DNA of 64,000 nucleotides from contig CM050450.1 of NCBI GenBank assembly GCA_027563935.2, positions 6,927,957 through 6,991,956 of the forward strand, written 5' to 3'. Positions within the stretch are counted from its first letter, which is position 1. The number at the start of each line of letters is the position of its first letter. This document shows positions 47,622 through 58,950 of this stretch, in pieces. This DNA is from Costus lasius. Lineage: Eukaryota; Streptophyta; Magnoliopsida; Zingiberales; Costaceae. The position numbers and the translations under genes were made by a program. The notes under the pieces were generated by a model. That model had not been told where the DNA came from. It saw only the letters and a program-made list of their open reading frames with translations, and did no database searches.

Positions 47622-50600
47622 TGTATCAAGGATGAACATCCAGCTGAAAAGAAAGGAATCCATTTGCCTAAAAAAAGGTCAACAAAACTAAGGGGCATTG
47701 ACAACAGGAAGAACCCTCTGAAGCTTGTACTGAAGAATAAAAATTTGTCTATCACATCTTGCTTTTGAAGTTTTTTATGTATCAAATACTACGAGGCATT
47801 ATCTAAAAAATATCGATCTGTGTAGGTTAAGATAATGAGACGAAAATTGCTATATATTTCTGCAGATTCTGTCAAAACTTACTTTATACTTTTTTTTATT
47901 ATTTTTTTCAAAAAACTATTTGTTCAATTCTCTACTATATCAAAATTAATGATTTTTTTTTGTAAATTAACAAATATATTTTACAATGAGATTATTGTAT
48001 CTTTGAATTAAAACTAAAGTGTTTAATTGCATGTTTGTTTTACATTTTTACTAGGGATTACAATGAATAACCCTAACCCTAAACCTTAAACAAGGTATCT
48101 TGAATCGACTTTACTGAGTTTTAAAATTTTTCTCCCGACTCAACTCTATAGCAAGCACCAAGTAGTGGCGATGATGTAGAGTAGCGATGAGCAACGATGA
48201 GCAATAGTAGCGAGTGGTGAGCGAATAGAATTAAATATTTTTGTACCAATAAAATATTTTTTATATAAATTAATAAAATATCAAACAAAATATTTATGAT
48301 GAACACAGAAAATTATTTAAATAATTCAAAAATAACTACATATTTTGCATTAATATTATATTTTTCGCTTTCATTGTGCAAAAAAAAAAATAAAAAAATA
48401 TTAAAATTGATGGAAAATAAATTTACAAAAAAAAAATGCTTTCAATACATTAGTCACCGAAGATTCAAATTTTCTCTGAATAATTTACAAAAAGATTAGA
48501 AAAATAAGATATCAATCATCTCTCTATCTAATAAACAGATTAGGAAAATAAGATACAAATAATCTCTCGGCATTTAACAATTATTAAAAAGTTCAACTGA
48601 TTTTTTTTTATAATAAATGAATTTATCAAAAATGTTAGTAAATTTAATTCAATAAATTCGGGAACAATAATGGTGGTAATAATTCTTTTTTGTTATTTGA
48701 TAATCAATAACAATTGCAATAATTTTTTTTATTTGATTCGATAGTTATCGAAATTAAGGACATAAATAACTTTATACTAAATTTGAGTGAACAAAATAAA
48801 AAATAGGGCAATTGTAAATTACATGATGAATTAATTGTCAAATATATAGGTATTAATACGAATTAAAATAAGTGAGATTACTAAAATTCTTAATGATGTA
48901 ATTTAATAATACTATTGCTAATCGAATTGGTAAATTAAATTAAGCAATTTATTTCCTTTATTCAGTTTGGTTATAGTAATAAAAAAAATTGTTTTTTTTT
49001 TTTTGATAAATTCAATAATTAGTAATACTAAATGCTCACTCCTAGGTGTGAATATTGCACTAGAAGAAGAAACTAATATTAGAGGTTTGGCTTAGATTGT
49101 AATTGATAATCAATAGGTACTAAATGGTTTTAATTGTAAAATATTAAGAGAGGAATACATAAGATTTCAAAATACAAATGTTAGAGATGTGAAATATTGG
49201 TGGCCTTTGACTTGGTGATAGCATAGTAGTAGGAGGGCTAAGGTGTATTTTATAGGGAGTCAGTCTTTTTAAAAATTTTAAAAAATTTAAATTTAATCAT
49301 TGCACCAAGTACCCTACACTCTCCCCCTCCCCCTAGTTGCCACCACTATGCCCAAAATAGAAAGAGGCCACGTTAAAATTAAGAGCTAGTGAATTAGGGT
49401 TTCTCACTCATGAGCAAGAAAAATGTCACATTGAAGGGAAAAAAAAAAGAAAGTTAAAAGAAAAATAATTCGAGCCACTTTTCTTCTATTTGCTTTCTTT
49501 TAGATGTTGTAATTAATAAAGATTTATTATTTTTTTATATATAGGCAAGTAAAATAACAAAGATGAGCTTAATCTTTGAGATCTCGTTATCAACTAAATT
49601 ACTATCATGATAGGTTGCTAGTTTTCATGATTGATTCTTGTGAATGAATTTAACTTTTTTGTGTGTATAGAGTTGTAATATTGACCCTTTTTTTTTAACC
49701 TACTTTTTTTTTAAAGAGTGTCATGAAAACACAAGGAGTAAGAGAGAGAGAGAGAGTAACGACAACCCCTTTCATGTATCCATGAAATGGACAAGTGAAA
49801 GCTCACAACTAAGTATAGTATTAGGATGAAGTTTAATATAAAATGACAGCTATATATTTATATCGTAGAGGTCGGTGTTGGTAGAATTTTTTTTTTTTTT
49901 TTTTGCATATTCCATGAGAGGTGAGAAAGTGAGAGAGCTCTGAGAGTGGAATAGGAGAGAGAGAGCAAGTTAAATCAATTTTAAAAACTAATTAGAGTTA
50001 GCTGTAGCATCAAGTAATGAAGCGTTAACGGGGATAACTGAGCTTTAAGATTTGTATAATTTAGCCTATTTTAATATCACATTCTCGAATCTTAGGAGAT
50101 AATGCCTCGGCAGCACCTTGACCCCTCAAGCGCACACACGAGGCAGTGGAATTAATTACGCATAATGCTACATGATAGGTGATAGATTGCCCCCTCAAGC
50201 GCACACACGAGGCAGTGGAATTAATTACGCATAATGCTACATGATAGGTGATAGAGTGAGTGACACTCAGAAGTGACTTAGAGCTTATTTGGCTCCGTTT
50301 TTAAGAAGAAAATAGTTAAAAAACTGTTTAATAACGAGAAGCAGAAGAAAAAAATAGTAATAAAAAAAGCAGAAATTAAAAAACTATAATTTGATATTTT
50401 TGTAGCTTTTGCTTTTCCAAAAAAAGTAATTCAAATAATTTTGTTTAAAATTTGAAATATTATTATTTTAAATAATTTAAAATTTTAATACTAAAAAAAT
50501 AAAATATATTATTATCTTAAATAAATTAAAATAATATATTTATTTATTATTTTAAATTATGACAGTAGTTAAAAAGTTATTAACCAAATGTCTTATAAAT

Positions 50601-50957
50601 TTTGACAGTACAATATAATATAGTATAACACAGTACAATTATAAAGTTATTAATAATAAAAACCAAACAGACCCTTATTTATAGAAGTTGTGGAAAACCT
50701 TAATTGTGCTTCGTATAATATAAATAAATGCCCTTAACTAGGGGAGAGGCAGCCCGAGAGGAGAGGTGAAGTTAAAGCTATGGAACCCTAATTTATTAGG
50801 GCTGACGTAGGATGGACATGGAAGGTAAGAAGGAATGAAGAAGAGGTAGGAAAGGAATGGAATAAAATAATAATAATAATAATAAAAGTTGATGAGTAGA
50901 GAGAGTGAAGGGAGAGGAGATGGGGTGGAGAGGAGGGGTTGGCTACTGTTTTGATTT
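47622..50957. other. AT-rich intergenic DNA after the MYB-CC gene
   Basis: No gene seen. It includes a 3' UTR candidate to about 47780, a short telomere-like AACCCTAACCCTAAACC at 48069-48085, a GA repeat near 49743-49757, a T run near 49889, and a possible old MITE end (TGCTCACTCCTAGG near 49032). Confidence 0.5.
50122..50259. repeat. 69-bp tandem duplication
   Basis: Two adjacent copies starting CCCCTCAAGCGCACACACG (50122 and 50191) differ by about one base near the end. No function seen. Confidence 0.9.
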
Positions 50958-50965
50958 GTTTTGCC

Positions 50966-52191
50966 TAGGGGTGGGCATCGATTTCGGTATATTTAGTATT
51001 TACTGATTTATCAAAATTTTTGGTAAATTCAGTTCGGTAAAATCGGTATTGGTATCAGTATATATATTTTGTATAATTGGTAATCAATTTTGATTTCAGT
51101 AAAAATTTTTTGGTTTGGTAAAAAATCGATTTTACCGATATATATTAGTTGATATAATCCACTTAACCTGTAAATAAATTGCTTACCGAATAGGCGAATA
51201 CCGATTACTAAATAAATCACTTACCAAATAGGCAAATACCGATTACTAAATAAATTACTTACAGACTTACTGTGCAAGACATCGGCAGGGAGCGGCTTCG
51301 GCTCGTGGTCACAACTGAACGAGACGGTCTTGTGGAGAAGGAGGATATCAGCGGTAACGACAAGAGAGTCGGACGGGGAAGGAGGAAGCCGGATCTCGCA
51401 TCGAGAACCGTGGAGAAAGGAGCGAAGTTGCACCAGCGTGGGACTTCTTCTTGGAGGAAAACCGGTGCCAAGAATCATGGGCAACGGACTTGGAATCATC
51501 GAGGTGGTTGGATATAGCGAGATGATAGCTTGCGAAGCAGTCCCACTTGTTACTAGAGGAGGAGGAGCTGCCGCCGCGGGGGTCGATGATCTAGAGGTAG
51601 AGCGAGAGGTATCCTTGCAGGGCGAGGCGGCAGCGGCAGACAGCCGGGGCTTAAGGAGCGACCCCGATGCGGCCGCAGACGAGGAAGACGAAGCAGTAGC
51701 CGTGGTGGTTGAGTAGGAGGAGGAGGTTGAGATGGAGTCGTTGAGATTTGGAGTGGCCTTCATGGTGGTGCGGCGGATAGATTATGGGAATCGATCAGGC
51801 GGCTTGTGTGAGGAGGAATTTGATTGGGGGGTAGGGCGGGGCGGCAATCTGTGTGTGGGTCGCTCTATGGCTCCTCCCCCTCCTACTGGGGTTGGGACAT
51901 TTGGGGGCAGCGAAGAATGAAAGGAGTGCTGAGGTGGAAGGATTGGCGAAGAGGAGGTTGTCTACGTGCATGAGGTTATGTGGGTGAGACTATTTGTGAA
52001 GAGCAAGGACCTGTGTGCGGCGTAGGAATTCATAAGTAAAAAAAATTATTTTTAATATTAAGTAATTTATCAAATTATCCAATAAAAATTCAGTTCAATA
52101 TAGCTATAGTAATTTATATAATCGGTTCAGTATCGGTTTTTAAAAATTAATATATTTGATTTCGGGTTTTAAAACTGATTGCTCACCCGTA
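50966..52191. mobile_element. hAT-type element carrying a gene-like insert (Pack-MITE-like)
   Basis: The ends are TAGGGGTGGGCA and TGCTCACCCGTA, 12-bp inverted repeats with two mismatches. The flanking 8 bp are GTTTTGCC (50958-50965) and GTTTTACC (52192-52199), identical at seven of eight, as expected for a hAT target duplication. Both arms (50966-51270 and about 52030-52191) are AT-rich and noncoding. The middle of about 750 bp is GC-rich with an open 180-codon frame. No transposase is present, so it depends on a partner. The sharp change in composition suggests capture of host gene DNA. Confidence 0.75.
51221..51763 (-). pseudogene. Gene fragment inside the hAT element, 180 codons
   Basis: A minus-strand frame from ATG 51763 (MKATPNLNDSISTSSS) is very rich in Ser, Thr, Ala and Pro, then has QLRSFLHGSRCEIRLPP and continues into the AT-rich arm, where it stops. 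About 250 bp upstream are pyrimidine-rich and could be a captured 5' UTR. I recognise no domain. Position, start context and composition suit the first exon of a host gene captured by the element, but low-complexity GC-rich DNA also opens frames by chance; other frames here are open too. Confidence 0.4.
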
Positions 52192-52531
52192 GTTTTACCC
52201 TTTTGTCACACTATAAATCAACGCCGCGGTCACTGCAGTGCTCGGCTAGATTCATAATTATACTTTTTTAATTAATGAAAAAATGTTATTTTTTATTACC
52301 TTCTCCACGTTCGGTTAGCAATAAGCCTACTATGTGTGCTTTCCTATTGGCAACATCGATGCTATGTTAATTAATGGCACTCACAAGAATGCCATAGCAC
52401 ATTTATTCTCAGGACTACTTGTGGAATACTATGGTACAGTTGAAAACGAACAGCATGCTATCTAAGAATTATATTTGGGTAAAATAAAGATATCAATTTT
52501 TTACATTTCAAATGCAGGCTTTCTCTACTAG

Positions 52532-54046
52532 TGTCACGCCCACGTTTACGGTAATATTATTTTTAATTATTTCCACGTGAGTCAACGCTTGACTTGAGTC
52601 CAACTGCGTCAACGCAGGTATCCTAACGGTCAGAACCGCCAGATTGGGCGCGACTGGCGGAGAATTCAAATCGACTCCTAGTCCGATTATGGACTCAACA
52701 CGAATCGCTGCCATTCCAACGCAGCTCGGGTCAAGGTGGACGGTTGTCCACAAGGCGTCGCACGCCAGTGACAGTACAAACCCGGCCAGCTCCTCACTCG
52801 CGACTCGCGCGCCGGCGATGAGGCTGGACAACGCTCCGCAAGCAACGTCACTCGTAGGTGACGAGAAAGCTTGCAGTCTCGTCCTTCTCGCGCGTAGGCA
52901 AGAACGGCCGGAGGGAAGAAGATCGCTCGAAGGCGACCGGCTACAGTTGCCCGTAGGCAACCGTCGAAGCCAGACGAATGACGCTCACGGGGAAGAGGAA
53001 GGCGCTCGCTACCCTGTCGCAACTCCGTCGGGAGCCAACGCTGCTGCAGACGCCGGAGGGAGGGAGCTCAGGCGGATGGCGGCTGAGAGACCACGTTCGA
53101 TGCGTCCTTCCGCATGTACATAGAGGATGGCGACGCTGCTTCACCGCTGCATGCCGACAAGACCCCGACCACCTATTGCTCCGCCGAGAAGAGAGAACGG
53201 CCGCAACCAAGCGCAGGCAGAGAGAGGGGAGGCGAACGGCCACGGTCGCATGCAGGTGACGGCCGTCGCCGAACTGGACAGTCCGCACGCAGACGGACAC
53301 TGGTTCCGGAACTTCTCGCGTGCAGGCGAGCCGGCAACCAGGGAGACAGAGGAGGGGCTCGTCGGAGGAGCACGGCCACGCCAGGCATAACAGCGAGAGA
53401 GGAAAACCGAAAGGAGGCGTCGCCGGGGGCAGCGCACTCTGCCGGGACGAAGATCGAGAAGGAGATGGGTGTACCTCGGCGATCACCCGGCCGCCGGCTC
53501 CTTCTCGTCGATGAAGAGGAAGAGACGCCGCCTTCCGAGGCGTTATGGAGCTTCATCGGCGGCAGCTGCAGCGGCAGACGCGAGAAAGACGACAGTGGCG
53601 ACGCGGAAGAGGGACGAAGTTCTCCCGGGCGTTCCACCTCCCACCCACACCACGGGAACCCTAGGAGACTTCGCCGACAAACGTCAGGTGAGGAGAGATC
53701 AATGGAGGAGAAATCCGTCAAGACCGTCGGCCAGCATCCGAACCACCTCCTCTCTCTGAAGAAGACGACCCGCGTCGTCTCTTTTCTTTTTTTTTTGTTC
53801 GCCTGTCTTGAACATGCCCACCCACACTGCTGACGCACGCGAACCCATGCAACGTGACTCGTCGCCTCGCGTCCGCGTCATGCCACCCACACAACAACTC
53901 AGCCGCGCGATTCGTCTGTCGGGTGTAACAGATCCGAATCCGGGTTCGGATGGCACCCGACTCGATCCGCTCGATAATCCAAGGAAAGCTGGGCTGGGCT
54001 GGGCTGATCCTTGGGCCGCGCTCTTGCTTGGCTCGCAGGCCTAACA
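52532..54046. mobile_element. Solo LTR with ACTAG target duplication
   Basis: A 1,515-bp GC-rich sequence starts TGTCACGCCCACG and ends GCAGGCCTAACA, between perfect ACTAG duplications (52527-52531 and 54047-54051). A second possible end, GGGTGTAACA at 53930, has no matching duplication and is rejected. It contains long overlapping open frames on both strands (53114-53833 plus, 53173-53838 minus) with no domains. Confidence 0.88.
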
Positions 54047-54051
54047 ACTAG

Positions 54052-54640
54052 CATGGTGCCTCGGGAGGGAAATGAGGCTGCAATTTGGCTTTCAGTAGCG
54101 CCTCTTTAGCTGAAATTTTGAGCTCTAATCTTCAAGGCCATTTTTTATTAAATAAAACCTTTTCTTATTGAAAAGAAGTAACTAGTATAACGTTAAATGC
54201 TTAAGCCAAATAGCCAATGCCACCAGAAGCCTGCCGCACCTCAGCCAACTCTCCCCACTTCACAAGTGATTATTTAAATAAATCGAACATTCATTAATGA
54301 GCTTATCTTTGGCTTGATTAAAAATTGATATTTTATTATAAAACTTGACACAAATTTCAATAAAAAAATTTAAGATTAATTAAATATTAAAATAAGTTAA
54401 GAAATAAATGAACCAAACTCGTTAACATTTACGAACTACTATTATCTACAAGTATGCTTACATAATCATGCAAATTACAAACAAATACATATGTAGAGAG
54501 TTTTAAAAACACTTTAGCACAGTTTATATATATATTAATCAACTAATACATGATTCTATAAATATTAAATCATTAATGGAAGATTTAAGTAATTTATATA
54601 TAAGTTAACATTCGAGAAGTTCATCTATATAATAATTGTA
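54052..54640. other. AT-rich intergenic DNA
   Basis: No gene or repeat boundary seen between the solo LTR and the next LTR element. Confidence 0.6.
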
Positions 54641-54645
54641 CTAAG

Positions 54646-56425
54646 TGTGATGCTCCCGGGATTTAGTACAAATCCCAAAGCACACCGAGATGGAGCGATG
54701 GCGGGACCCCTCGTCATCAGCCGTGTTGGACGACTCAGGTGTGCGATCGTGTCACTGAGGCTGACACAAGTCCATAGGGCGAGGGTCGAGTCAAACCACG
54801 GAGTGTGTGCTCACACGTGGATGTGGGCTTTCGACTCGACCCATGGACCCCGGATCCTCTAGCACGAGCTTGCGAGCGTGTGCATCGAAGAGGGTCAACT
54901 GTGGGGCGATTCTGAGGTCAAATCGACCCCGAACCGGCACTGAACCGCCCTTCCGAGCTGAACCGAACCGGTTCAGCCGGTTCAGACCGCTACAGTGCAC
55001 GCGTGCACGCGAAAGGGGAGAAATTCCCCTGTTCCTCGTCTTCGCTGGAATCACTGCCGTCCGCCGTCGATTCCGGCCAGCTGGAGGCGCCTCACCGGAT
55101 TTGGAAGGTGGCTGGCGACTCGTGCTTCCGTGGCGAAGACGTTGGTAGCGAAATCGGGCGTGGACTCCGACGTGGACGAGCCCAGGGCGACGATTGGAGG
55201 TCGCCCCGGTGGAAGCGAGATCTCCGGCCAATCACCGGCGGAGATCGCGGTTGCGTGGTCGACGAAGAAGGAAATCCCATCATCGTCGAGGGGAGGTTGC
55301 AATCAAGCGATTGGAGAGCTTGAGCAAGGTCTGGCGACGACGAACTCTCGGCGAGATTCAGATCTAAAAACAGAGTTTGCTTCTTCTTCGTCGGTGACGA
55401 GGCTCCGGCCACAGACTCGTCGGCAAGGACTCTCAGATCAACTCACCGGTGCCCTGAGGTAAGGAAGGGTTCATCTCTTCCGGCGCCGGCAGCCAGACGC
55501 GGGAGTGCGATCGGATTTTCCGATCGCCGGTTCCACGCAGCCACAGCTTCCATTGGGTTCAATTTCTCGTCGGCGGCGGCTTCTCCGGCGAAAATACTCC
55601 GGCGGCGACTTCTCCGTTCACGGACGACCAGATCCCGACCCGCCGGCGCAGCTCCGGTGGCCGGACGGTGACGGACGGGAGAGGGGATCATTCCCCTGTT
55701 TCTGCCGAAGTCTCGGCGTGTTTCGGACGCGAGCGGAAGAGGGAGAAGAAGGGTTTGCGCGCGCGTCTCGCTTCGTCTCCGATCGGCCTTTCCGACGCAG
55801 CTTCTCGGAGGATCTCGGTGGGCTCGGCTAGTGGAGTGGTGGCACGCTACAAGGGTAAACCCTCCTCGGATCTATCGTGTGTAGTGGTAGTAGGACGGGT
55901 TTCTCGTGTGTAGTGGATAGAGACTTTACCGCCGTCCGGACTTCGTGTGGCTTTTCGTCCGAACGGTTCTTTGCGTTATCTGTGTCCGCATATGTGTAGT
56001 GCGGATTTGTGACTGTTTGCAGGTGCTTGCTTGTTTGCTCACTGCAAAGTCTTGGACGTGTGTGCCGGCACCCTTGAAGGTGTTCGCCACCGTCCCCTTG
56101 TGATTGCTTGAGGCCGCGCCGGTGCCTATCTCGGCTGTGTAGAGAAAGGAGCGCGGGTTGAGGGAACTTTCTGTGAGTGCAAAGTGTTTTGGAGAGTCTC
56201 CATCACTTTGACACAGTTGAGAGATTTGTATTCGTGTCCGAGGGGCGGTATTCATACCGAACCCTTCGCGCACGTGGTGTGAGGGCTTGTAGAGTGCTGG
56301 GCCAGCTTCCGCAACACGATCCTAACCGGTCGCGGGCCACTCTAGTGTAGGGCTGAGATCTCCGCGAGGGGATCTGCCGGTCGTGGATAAGTTTATTATA
56401 AAAAAAAATAAATTTGCCCATAACA
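54646..56425 (+). repeat. 5' LTR of the Galadriel-like element
   Basis: It starts TGTGATGCTCCCGGG and ends CCCATAACA, 1,780 bp. Unlike the AT-rich flank it is GC-rich, so it opens frames on both strands (for example 54807-55148 plus, 54791-55231 minus), which are not genes. Confidence 0.85.
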
Positions 56426-56429
56426 AACC

Positions 56430-56440
56430 GGTATCAGAGC
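56430..56440 (+). other. Primer binding site of the Galadriel-like element
   Basis: GGTATCAGAGC, four bases after the LTR end, matches all but the first base of the initiator tRNA-Met site. Confidence 0.75.
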
Positions 56441-56666
56441 TTAAGTTTGTGTAAGTCTATTATCAGGGATATCGACGTCGGTGTACGCTGTTTGGAGGGT
56501 GCGTACGTCGGTGCCTAGCGCCGGGGCGTAGTCTCTCAGCCTCTTCACTGATCGCTCAGTTCCGACACAGACCGAGCACTGCTTAGCTCTTTTCAGTGCA
56601 CCCAGAGGTCAGACCATCAGATCTCATTCCACCAGCAGAACTTCAGAGTTACTTCTCACAATCACA

Positions 56667-57134
56667 ATGGTTACAGCTGCAGAGCGCATCTCCCACTTGG
56701 AGACTGCGATAGGGAACTTCGATGTAGACGCTACGATCATGGAGCGTCTCGAGGCATTTCAGTCGGCGGTCGAGTCCGTTGGGACCCGCCTGGATTCTAA
56801 GTTGGCACGTCTCTCCAGTGCCCTTGGTGGACTTGCATTGGAGGTGGCTGGTTTGAAGGGGCAGGCTGCTGCCCGTGCTTCTACTTCAGCCGCAGGCGCT
56901 GGGAGTTCCCAGCCGCAGACCACTAGAGTGCGTGTTCCCGAGCCCTCTACTTTCAGTGGGGTACGCAGTGCAAAGGAACTTGAGAATTTCCTTTGGGATA
57001 TGGAGCAGTATTTCAGGACTGCTCAGGCGCCTGATTATGAGAGAGCGCAGTTGTGTTCGGCATATCTGACAGGTGACGCCAAGCTCTAGTGGCGTACCTT
57101 AGTGACCCCTCTGGGAGAAGAGGTGCCACGTGAC
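56667..57134 (+). pseudogene. Gag N-terminal half of the Galadriel-like element
   Basis: The frame from ATG 56667 (MVTAAERISHLETAI) has a heptad-like coiled-coil region, an Ala/Ser linker, and the capsid start VPEPSTFSG, ELENFLWDMEQYF and AYLTGDAKL. A TAG at 57087 stands where the family has Trp (AKLWWR); the frame then continues WRTLVTPLGEEVPRD up to the insertion at 57135. Gag resumes at 58813. Confidence 0.85.
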
Positions 57135-58807
57135 TGAAAGGGGGGGCGAAACCCTAACTGAGGCGCATATAAAATTTTTTCATGGGCAAAAACAAGGGTT
57201 TCATGAAAATCGCATGGCATGAACATATGATCAACTATTAGTTCTTGCAATGAGAAGATAGGATATTACCATAGCCATTATTTGGATGGCGACTTGGAAG
57301 AATATAGAGGGCGAGCGGCTCTCCTCCAAAGCAGTCGCACACAAGGTGACGATGGCTACTCCCTTTTCTTCTTTGTGCTAGCAAAGTTCCAAGGTGTCCT
57401 TCAACGTGTAGGAGAAGATGAGATGTTCTTCTTCTTGGCTAAGCGAAAACTCTCTACCTCTTCTCTTTCGTGGAGCCTCGACACACACACGAGAGGAGAA
57501 GCATTCATTCGAGAGAGAGGGAGGCGTTGAGGCGTTATCCAACGTGGGAACGCTTATGGCTTCCAAAAATAGAAAGTCATCAAGCCATGCGCCCATGTTT
57601 TCGAACCAACCAAAAACGTCTTCTCACTTTGAACCATGCGTTCACTTATGTGAACCGGTTCTATTGCATTTGGTTCAAAGACCAAATCAAACCAAGCCAT
57701 GGTCTAGATCTCATATGAACCAGATGGCTCAAGATCTAACCACACATCTCTTGATGCTCTTGATCTCATCGATCAAGCATCAATTCTCCCGATCGAAGCT
57801 TACCGATCTCAAGCCCTAATCAATCAAACATGATCAGACCAGATCTCACTTCCAATCAGAGTTTAAACTCCTTTAAACTGAACCAAAACCATTCAGTCCA
57901 CACGATCTGACATAAGTAAGCCATATCATCAAATTGTGCGACCCTAAGGGTTTCCTTCAATGTCGGTAACGATAACTTACGTTATCACGATCAGAGAGGG
58001 GTATCTAGCAACACATCACTGTCTCCCGATATGAAGGAAAGAGTCTTCCAAGACTACACCCAAACCATAGCACAAGTGTGAATCCAATTCACTTGACATA
58101 CATGTTTCCTTTGCCGCTGGATGTTCTTATTGGACAAGCGTGTTAAGCCTGTAATTCCAATATGATGAAAATGATTAGATCAGATGAACATAGTCATCTG
58201 GGTATGGCCATACACTTTCTCAATCATCTCATCCAGGGGGCCCCTTTAGAACATCACACTCCAACAAGGAGAGGCAATCCTATATCTATCACTAGTGTCC
58301 TAACATGACTCATGCTCATTATCCAAGATAATCTATAACCATTATATTTCAAATGATATTGAATTACCTCAAGACAATGCCAATCATCATTTAGAAACAC
58401 AAGCGATCTCAAGTCAGAGGAAATATGCCACTTGCTTGCATATAAGGATTATTCACATTGTGACAAACAATTGAATATCCTAAGTAGGGTCTGTCTAGTA
58501 CATCCAATGCACCTATGTGTCTACATCTTATTCCATGCTCGAAGCACCCTATAAGATTGGAACACATATTAGTCTCAATCATATCAAGGCTGTCTCATGT
58601 TCACCAAGATATCTCGACTAAGGACAATGCTAATGTCAGCCAAGCTGAACACCATTGAGACATTATTCAGAAGTATACATAACAGCAGCAGATAATGTAA
58701 CAACCTGAATAACAACCATTGCCTTTATAAACTTATACATAGTTTATACATGATACTGAAATCATCCCAAAGGCCTCGAACATTAGCCTTAAGGGCATAC
58801 CCCAACA
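57135..58807 (-). mobile_element. Solo LTR of a copia relative, GTGAC target duplication
   Basis: A 1,673-bp sequence starts TGAAAGGGGG and ends CATACCCCAACA, between perfect GTGAC duplications (57130-57134 and 58808-58812). It splits the gag frame of the Galadriel-like element. Its end and GGGGTATCTAGCAACACATC (about 57996) match the LTR of the copia element at 7758-16926, so it is a diverged member of that family in the same orientation. Confidence 0.88.
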
Positions 58808-58812
58808 GTGAC

Positions 58813-58950
58813 ATCTCATGGGATGAGTTGAAAGCTGAACTGAAGAACCAGTTCCTGCCGACACACACTTCAAAGACTGCTAGAGACTCTTTGCATAAGA
58901 TCAGACACACGGGGACAGTTCATGAGTATGTTTGAGCTTACTCTGCCGCC
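58813..58950 (+). pseudogene. Gag capsid continuation
   Basis: After the solo LTR the frame resumes with ISWDELKAELKNQFLP and RDSLHKIRHTGTVHEYV, the capsid C-terminal part typical of Ty3/gypsy gag. A TGA at 58933 interrupts it, then it continues into the long frame from 58951. Confidence 0.8.

Noticed and set aside
48069..48085. Interstitial telomere repeat
   Set aside because: Only about two irregular CCCTAA units; too short to be more than chance or a regulatory telo-box.
53114..53838. Long open frames on both strands (239 and 221 codons)
   Set aside because: They overlap antisense inside a GC-rich solo LTR with an exact target duplication and show no domain or splice context.
52532..53930. 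Alternative solo LTR end at GGGTGTAACA
   Set aside because: The 5 bp after 53930 (GATCC) do not match the left flank ACTAG, while the end at 54046 does.
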